Part shown: positions 7,521-15,049 of the stretch, in pieces
How positions within the stretch are numbered: the first letter of the stretch is position 1
Layout of the letters: each line of letters begins with the position of its first letter
DNA from: Anaerolineae bacterium
GTDB taxonomy: Bacteria; Chloroflexota; Anaerolineae; JAAYZQ01
DNA: 28,698 nt
Reading direction: 5' to 3'
NCBI GenBank assembly: GCA_016926595.1
Contig: JAFGOG010000302.1
Span: 1-28,698 of the forward strand
Program-made: the position numbers and the translations under genes
Notes under the pieces: generated by a model
What the model was told of the DNA's origin: nothing
Database searches by the model: none
The model's input: only the letters and a program-made list of their open reading frames with translations

Positions 7521-9623
7521 CTACTGCTTGGCGCGCCGAACCCCTTGCCTGGGCGCAGCGCCTGCTTGGTCGACGGCGCCTGCCTGGGCGATCAGCGCCT
7601 CCAGCTTTTCAGGGTGCTGGCGCAGCTCTTCGACCAGCTCTCGCTTGCGGGCGATCTCCTCGTCGCTTATGGGGCGGCCAAAACTGTGCAGCCCCTCCAG
7701 TTGCAGGCCGTGCTTTTTGAAAAGCCGGTAGATCTCCTTGACCCGGTCCACTTCAATGGCGCGGCCCAGCGTAAAATTCTCAAAGCGGCCTTCCATGGCC
7801 AGCAGCGCCGTTTCGGCCAGGCAGGCATAGGCCACGCCGGGCGGCAGGCCGATGTCAAAGCCGAAATCGGGCTTACCCGGCAGCAGCACGGCGCCTGACT
7901 CGACGACCAGCACGTCGGGCCGCAGCCGGGCATCCTTCTCCTTCACATCCGGCGGCCGCGCCACGTCGCACACGACGCAGCCCGGCTTGAGCTTGAGCAC
8001 GTCGAGCACTTTCTGGCCCATGGCCGTGGTGGTCGTCACTACCAGGTCGGCGCCCGATAGGTGAGCGCCTGAATCGGTGGCGATCGTCACACTGGCTTGG
8101 GGCGTCTCAGCCTCGATGGTCCGCTTCAGAAGGATCAGCTTCTCCGGCCGCGGCGCCACCAGCACCACGTCGTGGCAGGCCTGGGCCAGCAGCCGCGAAC
8201 AGACCGCGCCGATGGAACCGGTGGCTCCGATGATGACCGCCCGCCCCCTGTCGACCCGCCCGCCCATCTTGCGCACCGCCTGCTTGGCTGTCTCCAATGC
8301 CGCCATTGCGGTCAAGCTGTTGCCGGTGGTGATGGCAATTTCTGACCTGTTGGCCAGGGAGATGCCGGCGTCGCCCACTACCTTGGTAAAGGCGCCCAAC
8401 CCCATGATCTTGGCCCCTTTCTGCCGGGCTATGCGCGAGGCCAGCATCAGCCGCCGGTAGGTAAAGCTCGGCTTGCGGCGCATCAGCTCGCGAGGCGTGG
8501 CTCCCAGCGTGATCAAGATGCCTTCCACCTCCTTGCTGGTGGCCGGCGAGCGGACGCCGGTGATGCGCGACAGGTACAGGGGCCAGACAAAAGCCGCAAC
8601 CCACTCGATCAGCCGCTTGGGCAAAAAGCGCAGGCGCCGGGGCAGCGGGTGGAAAAAAATGTCGTCGATGCTGAGCGGGTGGATGACAAAGGCAAACCGA
8701 TCCACCGGCCGCGGCTCGTTCAGGATGGTGATCTGGGGTTCCAGCTCGCAGCGGGCTACCAGGGTCAGGTAATCATCGTGGGTTATCTCCGCTGGCGGCC
8801 GGTCCACGAACGTGCTCAGGATCGCTTCCATCACGTCTGCGCCGAAAGCGGCGCATCCTTTGCCTGGTGGGGGAGTGACGGTGATGACCGACTCGACGCC
8901 CTGCGCGCGCAGTTCTTCCAGGTCGGCAGCCGCCAGGTCGCTGGTGATGATCACCTTGTGGCGCAGGTTGTCAGGGGCAAAGCGACGGATGTAATCATAA
9001 CTGCCGGCGATGATCTCCGCCTTTTGGAAATACCTGCTGCCCCGGGGCGTCCGCACATCCCGATCGGCGCTGGCTGGACTCGGCGCCCCGCATCGCCCCC
9101 GGCACAACACCGGCAGCACCAGGCTAGCATACCTTTCCAGTTGCCTGAACGACCGCAGGGTAAAGGGTATATTCAACTGAAAGATCGGATCGCCGAACGA
9201 CAGGTGCGGCGTGTAGAGGCTCAAAGCCTCGGCCACCCCGTACCGGTCGATGCCCGACAGGACGAGAACGCACTTTTGGTCAAAGATGCCCGGCCGCTGC
9301 TCCGCAACGCGGCTGATGGCCCACCGTTCCAGCGTCTCCTTCAGATGGGCGCCGTCCACCACCGGCGTGATATGGGCTGCACTGGCGATCTGCTGCGCCT
9401 GCCGGTGGCCATAGGTGCGCTGGCCGACCCGGAGCTGCAGGCATATCCCCCCCAGTCCGATCGCGTCAACCTGCCCGTCGAACTGTGCCACGAGCTCGCG
9501 GGCGCGGCCGGCGTCGCCGTCGGTGCCCATCCGCCGCACGTGAAACTCCTCACCCCAGATCTGGGTGGTGAGCTCGTAATCGCGGCTGGCAGGCCCCAGG
9601 CTGATGCTAGCGATTTCTTTCAC
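7521..9623 (-). CDS. Acyl-ACP/acyl-CoA reductase-like protein with ~300-residue N-terminal extension
   Basis: Residues ~310 to ~650 follow the layout of cyanobacterial long-chain acyl-ACP reductase (AAR), which reduces acyl thioesters to fatty aldehydes with NADPH. Seen here are FVIHPLSIDDIF, GLGAFTKVVGDAG, ITTGNSLTA, the Rossmann motif GATGSIG (466-472), Cys549 in KPGCVVCDVARPP at the place of the AAR catalytic cysteine, and CLAETALLAMEGRFENFTLG. AAR is about 340 residues, so the first ~300 residues here are extra; they look globular, and I do not recognise them. The GTG start at 9623 has AAGGGG upstream and a near-consensus promoter. It lies downstream of the patatin, AOR and ADH genes. The aldehyde product is inference; a shikimate-dehydrogenase-like oxidoreductase is the fallback reading. 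Confidence 0.75.
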   Translation of the reverse strand: MKEIASISLGPASRDYELTTQIWGEEFHVRRMGTDGDAGRARELVAQFDGQVDAIGLGGICLQLRVGQRTYGHRQAQQIASAAHITPVVDGAHLKETLERWAISRVAEQRPGIFDQKCVLVLSGIDRYGVAEALSLYTPHLSFGDPIFQLNIPFTLRSFRQLERYASLVLPVLCRGRCGAPSPASADRDVRTPRGSRYFQKAEIIAGSYDYIRRFAPDNLRHKVIITSDLAAADLEELRAQGVESVITVTPPPGKGCAAFGADVMEAILSTFVDRPPAEITHDDYLTLVARCELEPQITILNEPRPVDRFAFVIHPLSIDDIFFHPLPRRLRFLPKRLIEWVAAFVWPLYLSRITGVRSPATSKEVEGILITLGATPRELMRRKPSFTYRRLMLASRIARQKGAKIMGLGAFTKVVGDAGISLANRSEIAITTGNSLTAMAALETAKQAVRKMGGRVDRGRAVIIGATGSIGAVCSRLLAQACHDVVLVAPRPEKLILLKRTIEAETPQASVTIATDSGAHLSGADLVVTTTTAMGQKVLDVLKLKPGCVVCDVARPPDVKEKDARLRPDVLVVESGAVLLPGKPDFGFDIGLPPGVAYACLAETALLAMEGRFENFTLGRAIEVDRVKEIYRLFKKHGLQLEGLHSFGRPISDEEIARKRELVEELRQHPEKLEALIAQAGAVDQAGAAPRQGVRRAKQ

Positions 9624-9645
9624 AATCGCCCCTTTACCTGCCCCT

Positions 9646-9673
9646 ATTATACCGGTTTGCGTCGGAACGTCAA
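9646..9673 (-). promoter_or_regulatory. Near-consensus sigma70 promoter for the acyl reductase-like gene
   Basis: On the minus strand TTGACG (9668-9673) and a perfect TATAAT (9646-9651) are 16 bases apart, about 22 bases before the GTG at 9623. It gives this gene a start separate from the upstream patatin operon. Confidence 0.7.
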
Positions 9674-9694
9674 GGAGGGCTGATCAACCTGTGG

Positions 9695-10477
9695 CTAGCG
9701 CTGTTCGAGCAGCGCTTTGATACGAGGCATCGCTTCTTCGGCCATCTGCCGGCCTAGCGCCATCGACCCTTTCGCCCCTGACGGTTTCAGTATGCTGCTC
9801 AGCCCAGCCATCGGCAGGCTGATGCACACGTCGGCGCTGCTTGGGTCGTCTCCGGCGCGGACAAGCATATATTCCACTGCCGTTGCCAGAATGTTGGGAA
9901 ATCCTCTGGGCCGCCTGCCCCGCGCCTTGAACAGAGAGACGGCGATCACCACCTCCGCGCCCATATCGCGGACAACCGAGATCGGCAGGTTGTTCACGAC
10001 GCCGCCATCTGCCAGCAGGCGTCCATTCAGCTCGAGGGGGGCGACGACCCCTGGCACCGAGCAGCTGGCCCGCACCGCCGGGGCTACCCGCCCTTGGCGC
10101 AGCGTCACCTGCTCGCCTGTAGCCATGTCCGTGGCCACCGCGGCGAACGGGATCTCGAGATCGGCAAAGGTGAGGTCGCCCATGGTCCTGGTCAAATATC
10201 TCTCCAATGGGGCGAAACTGACCAGGCCATCGTGCGGCCAGGTGAACCGGGCCATATGCCGCCACCTGGTCTGCCGAGTCAGCTCGACCAGGCGCTCCCC
10301 CCGTATCCCGGCGGCGTAGGCAGCGCCCACCAGCGAGCCGGCGCTGGTGCCGGCGATGCAGTCGATCGGCACCTTCTCCCGGTCCAGGACCTCGAGTACG
10401 CCGACGTGGCCCGCACCTCGCGCCCCGCCGCCGCTCAAGGCCAGCCCCACCCGTTTTCGACCTGCCGCCATGACCAC
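9695..10477 (-). CDS. Patatin-like phospholipase (RssA/NTE type)
   Basis: A 260-residue patatin domain with every core element: the oxyanion-hole loop SGGGARGAGHVG (15-26), the nucleophile elbow GTSAG with Ser45, and the dyad aspartate in DGG at 157-159. Such enzymes are lysophospholipases or acyl hydrolases that free fatty acids from lipids, in the cytoplasm or at the inner membrane face. There is no signal peptide. GTG at 10477 or ATG at 10471 could start it; neither has a strong ribosome site, and the gap from the AOR stop is only 23 bases, so it is likely co-transcribed with AOR. Upstream of an acyl reductase it may supply acyl groups or remodel lipids (inference). Confidence 0.9.
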   Translation of the reverse strand: MVMAAGRKRVGLALSGGGARGAGHVGVLEVLDREKVPIDCIAGTSAGSLVGAAYAAGIRGERLVELTRQTRWRHMARFTWPHDGLVSFAPLERYLTRTMGDLTFADLEIPFAAVATDMATGEQVTLRQGRVAPAVRASCSVPGVVAPLELNGRLLADGGVVNNLPISVVRDMGAEVVIAVSLFKARGRRPRGFPNILATAVEYMLVRAGDDPSSADVCISLPMAGLSSILKPSGAKGSMALGRQMAEEAMPRIKALLEQR

Positions 10478-10500
10478 CCGCTAGAACAGAAAAGCCTGAT

Positions 10501-12342
10501 CTAGGCCCACAGCTCCTCGGCGATGTCGGCCAGACCGAGGCCGATCAGCTTTTCCCGTCTGGGCTTGCCGGTCTGCCAATCCCATTTGCGGCAGGCATAA
10601 TACTCCTTCAGCATCCGATCCATGTCCGGGATCTTGCCTCTGGTGCCATCCCGTTTGGGGATCGACAGCGCCCGGGGCAGCCGGTCGTTGCCCCGTCGCA
10701 CGCCGAGGCGATTGTTCAGGGCTCGTTTCAGGGTAAAGATCCGCTCCCCTGTCTGGAGCCACGCCACGGCGTCTGCTTCGTGCCCAGTGGCCGTCGAGAG
10801 CAGTCGGGCCAACACCGGTGCGGTCGGGTTGACAAAGTTACACATAATGATACTGCCATACAGCGACCGCCAATCCTGGATCCGGGCGGCGATCGGGGCT
10901 TTGCCTCGCGACTTGAGCCGGTCGCCGGGCACAATGTCCACTTCGGGAATGCTCAACCCCATGTCCACGGCATACATGTCACCCTGCATGTGGCACGCCC
11001 CGCGCGGCGATGTGGCATAGACCAGGCCCATGCCCATATTGGCCCGCGGATCGTGGGCCGGCAGGTCCAGACCATTGACATGGATCGCCAGGTCTTCGGC
11101 CCCGTAGCGGGCTGCCATCCGCTTGGCGCCCTCTGCCAGTATGTCGCCAAACCCTTCTCGCTTGGCGATCATCTCCAACAGGGTGTGAACCGTTTCTACG
11201 TCACCCCATTGCAGAGGCATCCCGCCCGTGTCTGCGGCGGTGATAATCCCCTGGTCATGGAGCAGATAGGCCAGGCTGATCGCCGAGCCGGCGCTGATCG
11301 TGTCCATGCCATAGCGGTTGCACAGGTGGTTGGCATAGGCCACGCCCGGCAGATCGCTGATAAGCAGCGACGAGCCCAGCATCGCCACCGTCTCATATTC
11401 TGGCCCATCGACCACCTCTATGCCGTAAGGAGTATCTTTCAGCGATACCTCCCGGCCGCAGGCCACCGGGCAGCCGTAGCACGGCACTGCCCGGGTCAGG
11501 ATCGTCTCGACCATGGTCGGGCCGCCCAGGTTGGTCGCCTCGTCAAACCCGCTTTCGGTCCAGTACCTGATCGGGATATCGCCCCACATCAAGGCCATGT
11601 CGACGTACGAAGCCGTGCCCATCTGGTGATATACCTCGGTGGCCACGTCTTCGGTGATGATCTTGACCGCCTCTTTGGCTGCCTGGCCAAAGCCTTCCTT
11701 GTCGGCCAGCGGCGCACGCTGTTTGCCCCGTACTGCAATCGCCTTCAGCCTTTTCGAGCCCATCACCGCGCCCATGCCGGTCCGGCCTGCCGCCCGGCCG
11801 TGGTCATTCATGATCGCCGCGTACAGCACCAGCTTCTCGCCCGCCGGGCCGATATTCGCTATCCGCACCTTCTGATCGCCCAATTCGTCGCGAAGGCGTT
11901 GTTGTGTTTCGTAACTGTCCAGCCCCCACAGATCGTTGGCGTCGTGCAGCGCTGGGGGTTGCCCCTCGACGATCGACAGCCACACCGGCTTGGGCGACTG
12001 CCCGCGGATGACGATCCCATCATAGCCGGAAAATCTCAGTTCCGCGCCCCAGAAACCGCCCGAGTTTGACTCGCCCCACAGCCCGGTCTGAGGCGAAAGG
12101 GCGCACACTTCGTGCCGTCCGCACGAGGGTGCGCGGGTGCCCACCAACGGGCCGGTCATGAACATCAGTGTGTTCTCGGGTCCCAAGGGATCTGTGCCTG
12201 GCCCCAATTCGTCATACAGATACCGGGCGGCGTACCCCGCCCCGCCGACGAAATCGCGCGCCCACGACGGATTCAGAGGTTCATCCTTGAGTTGGCCGCT
12301 GGTCAGATCGACGATCAGCAATTTTCCCATATAGCCGTTCAT
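10501..12342 (-). CDS. aor: Aldehyde:ferredoxin oxidoreductase, tungsten-pterin family
   Basis: A 613-residue AOR-family enzyme. It carries the N-terminal tungstopterin domain (GGAGYAARYLYDEL, GPLVGTRAPSCGRHEV, ESNSGGFWG) and the [4Fe-4S] ligands Cys288, Cys291 and Cys295 (CYGCPVAC) with Cys501 near the C-terminus, spaced like the Pyrococcus furiosus enzyme. The family oxidises aldehydes to acids with ferredoxin and can run in reverse at low potential. The start at 12342 has AAAGGGA upstream. It lies 74 bases after the alcohol dehydrogenase and 23 before patatin. No tungstate transporter or pterin synthesis gene lies in the window. The substrate is not readable; neighbours make fatty aldehydes a fair guess. 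Confidence 0.93.
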   Translation of the reverse strand: MNGYMGKLLIVDLTSGQLKDEPLNPSWARDFVGGAGYAARYLYDELGPGTDPLGPENTLMFMTGPLVGTRAPSCGRHEVCALSPQTGLWGESNSGGFWGAELRFSGYDGIVIRGQSPKPVWLSIVEGQPPALHDANDLWGLDSYETQQRLRDELGDQKVRIANIGPAGEKLVLYAAIMNDHGRAAGRTGMGAVMGSKRLKAIAVRGKQRAPLADKEGFGQAAKEAVKIITEDVATEVYHQMGTASYVDMALMWGDIPIRYWTESGFDEATNLGGPTMVETILTRAVPCYGCPVACGREVSLKDTPYGIEVVDGPEYETVAMLGSSLLISDLPGVAYANHLCNRYGMDTISAGSAISLAYLLHDQGIITAADTGGMPLQWGDVETVHTLLEMIAKREGFGDILAEGAKRMAARYGAEDLAIHVNGLDLPAHDPRANMGMGLVYATSPRGACHMQGDMYAVDMGLSIPEVDIVPGDRLKSRGKAPIAARIQDWRSLYGSIIMCNFVNPTAPVLARLLSTATGHEADAVAWLQTGERIFTLKRALNNRLGVRRGNDRLPRALSIPKRDGTRGKIPDMDRMLKEYYACRKWDWQTGKPRREKLIGLGLADIAEELWA

Positions 12343-12416
12343 CGTTATTCCCTTTCTCGACCGTGAAAGGCTTTTGTTGTTTCGGATACAACAGCGTGAA
12401 TCTGTGTCTAAAAGAC

Positions 12417-13574
12417 CTAAAAATCTATGGTCTTGCCCTCATACGCATACCGGTACAGCTTTTCCATTTCCACGTCGTCGGGGCAGCGGGCCGACGTGGT
12501 CGTATCGATCATCCCATCCTCCACCAGCTTGGGCAGAGCTGCCTCAAGGGCCTGGTAGGAGATCCCGAGATCGGCTATGGTCAGGGGTTGGCCGATGCGG
12601 ACGGCCAGGTCGCGCACGGCCTGTGCCAGGCTGGCGGCGCCCTCTTGTCCGTTGCCCGCCGGCAGTCCTATAAAGCGGGCGATCTCGGCGTACCGGTCGC
12701 CCATGCACTCTGCCGTGAACTCGATGGTATAGGGCAAGAACAGGCCCACAGCTCGCCCGTGCGGCACGCCAAACGCCGGGCTCATCGGATGGCCCAGCGC
12801 GTGGGCCAGCGCGGCGTTCGAGTTGCCAAACCCCAGCCCGGCGATCGTCGCCGCGTTGTGCATCTTTTCGCGCGCCTCGGCGTCTCCCCCGTCGACGCAG
12901 GCCTGTGGCAAATAGCTGAACACCAGGCGGATAGCCGCCAGACACAGGCCATCGGAAAAGTCATTCCGCCAAATGCTGGTATAGCCCTCTACCGCGTGCG
13001 TCAGCGCGTCCATGCCGGTATCGGCCGTGATCGCTGGCGGCAGGTTCATAGTAAAGCTGGGGTCCACGATGGCCAGGTGCGGCACATTCTCCCGTGAGCC
13101 GAGCACCGTCTTTTTCCTGGCATCCTGGTCGGTCAGCACCACCAGCCACGTCGTCTCAGCCCCTGTCCCCGAGGTGGTGGGGATGGCCATCAACCGGGCT
13201 TTCTTGCCCAGCCCGAGTGGCACCAGCGGGTTGATCTCTCCAACTTCCATGTCAGGCCGTTCGTAGAGCACATAGATCGCCTTGGATGCGTCCATGGCCG
13301 AGCCGCCGCCTAGGCCCACCACCCAGTCGGGCCCAAACGCAGTGCACAGCTCTTTGCCCTTGAGCACGACCTGGTAGGTGGGGTTGGGCTCCACCTCGGC
13401 AAAGATCTGGGTCTCCATACCGGCCCGGTGCAGACAGTCAGCTACCCGCTCGGCGAACCCAAGCCTTACCATGTTAGCGTCGGTGACGATAAAGGCGCGC
13501 CGGCCGCTCACCTGCTCCAGCGTGTCTAGCGCGCCCTCGCCGTAGACGATTTCAGGGCTCTTGAATAGCCACAT
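12417..13574 (-). CDS. Iron-containing (group III) alcohol dehydrogenase
   Basis: A 385-residue enzyme of the Fe-ADH superfamily, which interconverts alcohols and aldehydes with NAD(P)H. Visible are the nucleotide-binding GLGGGSAMDASK (88-99), TTSGTGAE (133-140), and metal ligands Asp189, His193, His258 and His272 in GMDALTHAVEGY and HALGHPMSPAFGVPHG. The start at 13574 is fixed by GGAGGGGGG five bases upstream; the open frame runs on to 13622, but across a perfect hairpin and with poor codons. It sits between the DUF1858 gene and AOR on the same strand, matching an aldehyde-alcohol step next to an aldehyde-acid step. Confidence 0.93.
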   Translation of the reverse strand: MWLFKSPEIVYGEGALDTLEQVSGRRAFIVTDANMVRLGFAERVADCLHRAGMETQIFAEVEPNPTYQVVLKGKELCTAFGPDWVVGLGGGSAMDASKAIYVLYERPDMEVGEINPLVPLGLGKKARLMAIPTTSGTGAETTWLVVLTDQDARKKTVLGSRENVPHLAIVDPSFTMNLPPAITADTGMDALTHAVEGYTSIWRNDFSDGLCLAAIRLVFSYLPQACVDGGDAEAREKMHNAATIAGLGFGNSNAALAHALGHPMSPAFGVPHGRAVGLFLPYTIEFTAECMGDRYAEIARFIGLPAGNGQEGAASLAQAVRDLAVRIGQPLTIADLGISYQALEAALPKLVEDGMIDTTTSARCPDDVEMEKLYRYAYEGKTIDF

Positions 13575-13599
13575 TTTTCTCCCCCCTCCACACTTGTGC

Positions 13600-13634
13600 G
13601 CTGCGTGTTCCGTGTGAGCCACGGAACACGCAGC
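13600..13634. repeat. Perfect 15-bp hairpin between DUF1858 and alcohol dehydrogenase genes
   Basis: GCTGCGTGTTCCGTG (13600-13614), a five-base loop, then its exact complement (13620-13634). It lies 14 bases after the DUF1858 stop and 25 before the ADH start. No T-run follows on the minus strand, so it is not a standard intrinsic terminator. It could act as an mRNA stabiliser or processing site, a protein-binding site or a REP-like element. Confidence 0.8.
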
Positions 13635-13648
13635 GGGTCAAGAAACGT

Positions 13649-13864
13649 CTAATTGCTCGCCTGGGGCACAGCCGCGTTGAGATCGGTGACCAGCGACGGG
13701 ACGTCGATCCCGTGCGCCATAGCGCCCTGCTCGATGTTCTCAAAGCGGGCGATGGCGCAGCCAAAGCACATCAGGCCGTGGCGCAGGAAAACCTCGACCG
13801 TCTGCGGGTATTTCTGTACCACGTCGGCAATAGTCATCTCTTTGCGAATCGTTTGCTCCATCAA
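13649..13864 (-). CDS. DUF1858 / hybrid-cluster-associated redox disulfide protein
   Basis: A 71-residue protein matching DUF1858 (TIGR03980 type): TIADVVQKYPQTVEVFLRHG, then CFGC (Cys33, Cys36), then helices ending LVTDLNAAV. The CxxC pair is the reason the family is called a redox disulfide domain; the biochemical role is not settled. AAGGAG lies seven bases before the ATG at 13864 (a second ATG follows directly). The start is 14 bases after the thioredoxin reductase stop, so the two are almost certainly translated from one message, which makes this protein a candidate substrate of that reductase. Confidence 0.88.
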   Translation of the reverse strand: MMEQTIRKEMTIADVVQKYPQTVEVFLRHGLMCFGCAIARFENIEQGAMAHGIDVPSLVTDLNAAVPQASN

Positions 13865-13878
13865 GTATCTCCTTTTGT

Positions 13879-14823
13879 TTATTCTTTCCTGGGTGGATTG
13901 GCCCGGTCTTCCAACCGGGCGATGTACGCTTCTGCCTGCATGCCGGCCTTGGCGCCTGACCCCACCGATGTCGTGATCTGGCGATAGGTCCAGTCACACA
14001 CGTCGCCAGCGGCCCATACCCCCTCGATGCTGGTCCGGCCGTCCTTGTCGGCTACGACATAGCCGTTGTCGTGCAGCATCAACTGTCCGGCCAAAAAGCC
14101 GGTGTTTGGCTCCCAGCCGATGGCGGCGAAAACACCCTGAGTAGGGATCACCTCTTCCTTCCCTGTCAGCACGCTGCGCACCCTGACCCCGGTAACCGTG
14201 TCCTCGCCTACGATCTCGGTTACAACCGAATTCCACACAAAGCTGATCTTCTCGTTGTTAAAGGCCCGCTCCTGGAGCACCTTTTCCGCGCGCAGTTGGT
14301 CGCGCCGGTGGATCACCCGGACCCGGGTGGCAAAGCGGGTCAGGAAAATCGCCTCCTCGATGGCGGCGTCGCCGCCGCCAACCATGACGATCTCTTTACC
14401 GGTATAAAAGAACCCGTCGCACGTCGCGCAGTACGACACCCCGCGCCCCGAAAACTCGGCCTCACCCGGCACCTCCAGCTTGCGCGGCGAACCGCCGGTA
14501 GCCACGATCAGCGCCAGCGTCTCATACTCTTCGCCATAGGTCGTCACTTTGAACGGCCGCGCCGTCAGATCCACCGCCGTCACAATGTCCATTTCGAACC
14601 GCGCGCCGAACCGTTCGGCCTGCTTTTGCATCAACTGCGCCAGCTCCAGGCCGCTGATGTCTTCTGGAAAGCCTGGATAATTGCCCACCTCGTTGCTGAT
14701 CGCCACCTGGCCGCCGACCGCCGGTCCAGCGATCACCAATGGCCCCAACTGTGCCCGGGCGGTATAGATCGCCGCCGTGCAGCCCGCGGGCCCACTGCCG
14801 ATGATGATGACCTTTTCAGCCAA
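13879..14823 (-). CDS. trxB: Thioredoxin-disulfide reductase family flavoprotein
   Basis: A 314-residue FAD/NADPH enzyme of the low-molecular-weight thioredoxin reductase type. The FAD motif GSGPAG is at 9-14, the active-site disulfide CATC at 132-135, the NADPH motif VGGGDAA follows, and the C-terminal FAD motif reads GVWAAGDVCD. It passes electrons from NADPH to a disulfide partner in the cytosol. No thioredoxin gene is nearby; the immediate neighbour is the CxxC protein of the DUF1858 family. No ATG fits: TTG at 14823 is preceded by GAGGT and starts directly at AEKVIIIGSG. Transcription probably begins at the promoter 34 bases upstream and includes the downstream genes. Confidence 0.93.
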   Translation of the reverse strand: MAEKVIIIGSGPAGCTAAIYTARAQLGPLVIAGPAVGGQVAISNEVGNYPGFPEDISGLELAQLMQKQAERFGARFEMDIVTAVDLTARPFKVTTYGEEYETLALIVATGGSPRKLEVPGEAEFSGRGVSYCATCDGFFYTGKEIVMVGGGDAAIEEAIFLTRFATRVRVIHRRDQLRAEKVLQERAFNNEKISFVWNSVVTEIVGEDTVTGVRVRSVLTGKEEVIPTQGVFAAIGWEPNTGFLAGQLMLHDNGYVVADKDGRTSIEGVWAAGDVCDWTYRQITTSVGSGAKAGMQAEAYIARLEDRANPPRKE

Positions 14824-14856
14824 CTCTGCACCTCATTGCCATTTGACTTGCCCGGT

Positions 14857-14885
14857 ATTCTACCCTCTTTTGAACCCTTTGACAA
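14857..14885 (-). promoter_or_regulatory. Sigma70-like promoter for the trxB operon
   Basis: On the minus strand TTGTCA (14880-14885) and TAGAAT (14857-14862) are separated by exactly 17 bases. It faces away from the plus-strand promoter at 14910-14938. Confidence 0.55.
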
Positions 14886-14909
14886 AAACCGAGCTCTCAC
14901 AGGCGATGC

Positions 14910-14938
14910 TTTACAAAATCCCCATCTTGCAGTATAAT
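14910..14938 (+). promoter_or_regulatory. Sigma70-like promoter for the glycosidase-like gene
   Basis: TTTACA (14910-14915) and a perfect TATAAT (14933-14938) are 17 bases apart. The leader to the ATG at 15050 is about 105 bases. Confidence 0.65.
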
Positions 14939-15049
14939 CGATCCATCGCTCTGCCGCCTCGCCCTGGAGAAAAAGACCGCTTTGCGCCCGGCCTAAAGGG
15001 CGGCAGGATCGGGGTGAGGGGGGAGGATCAAACAGAAGGGATCTGTCCA

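Noticed and set aside
8649..9683. Plus-strand frame of 344 codons opposite the acyl reductase gene
   Set aside because: The minus strand carries recognisable enzyme motifs, promoter and ribosome site; this is a high-GC antisense shadow.
10780..12069. Plus-strand frame of 429 codons opposite AOR
   Set aside because: AOR cofactor cysteines are on the other strand; the frame is rich in His, Gln and Arg as expected of a shadow.
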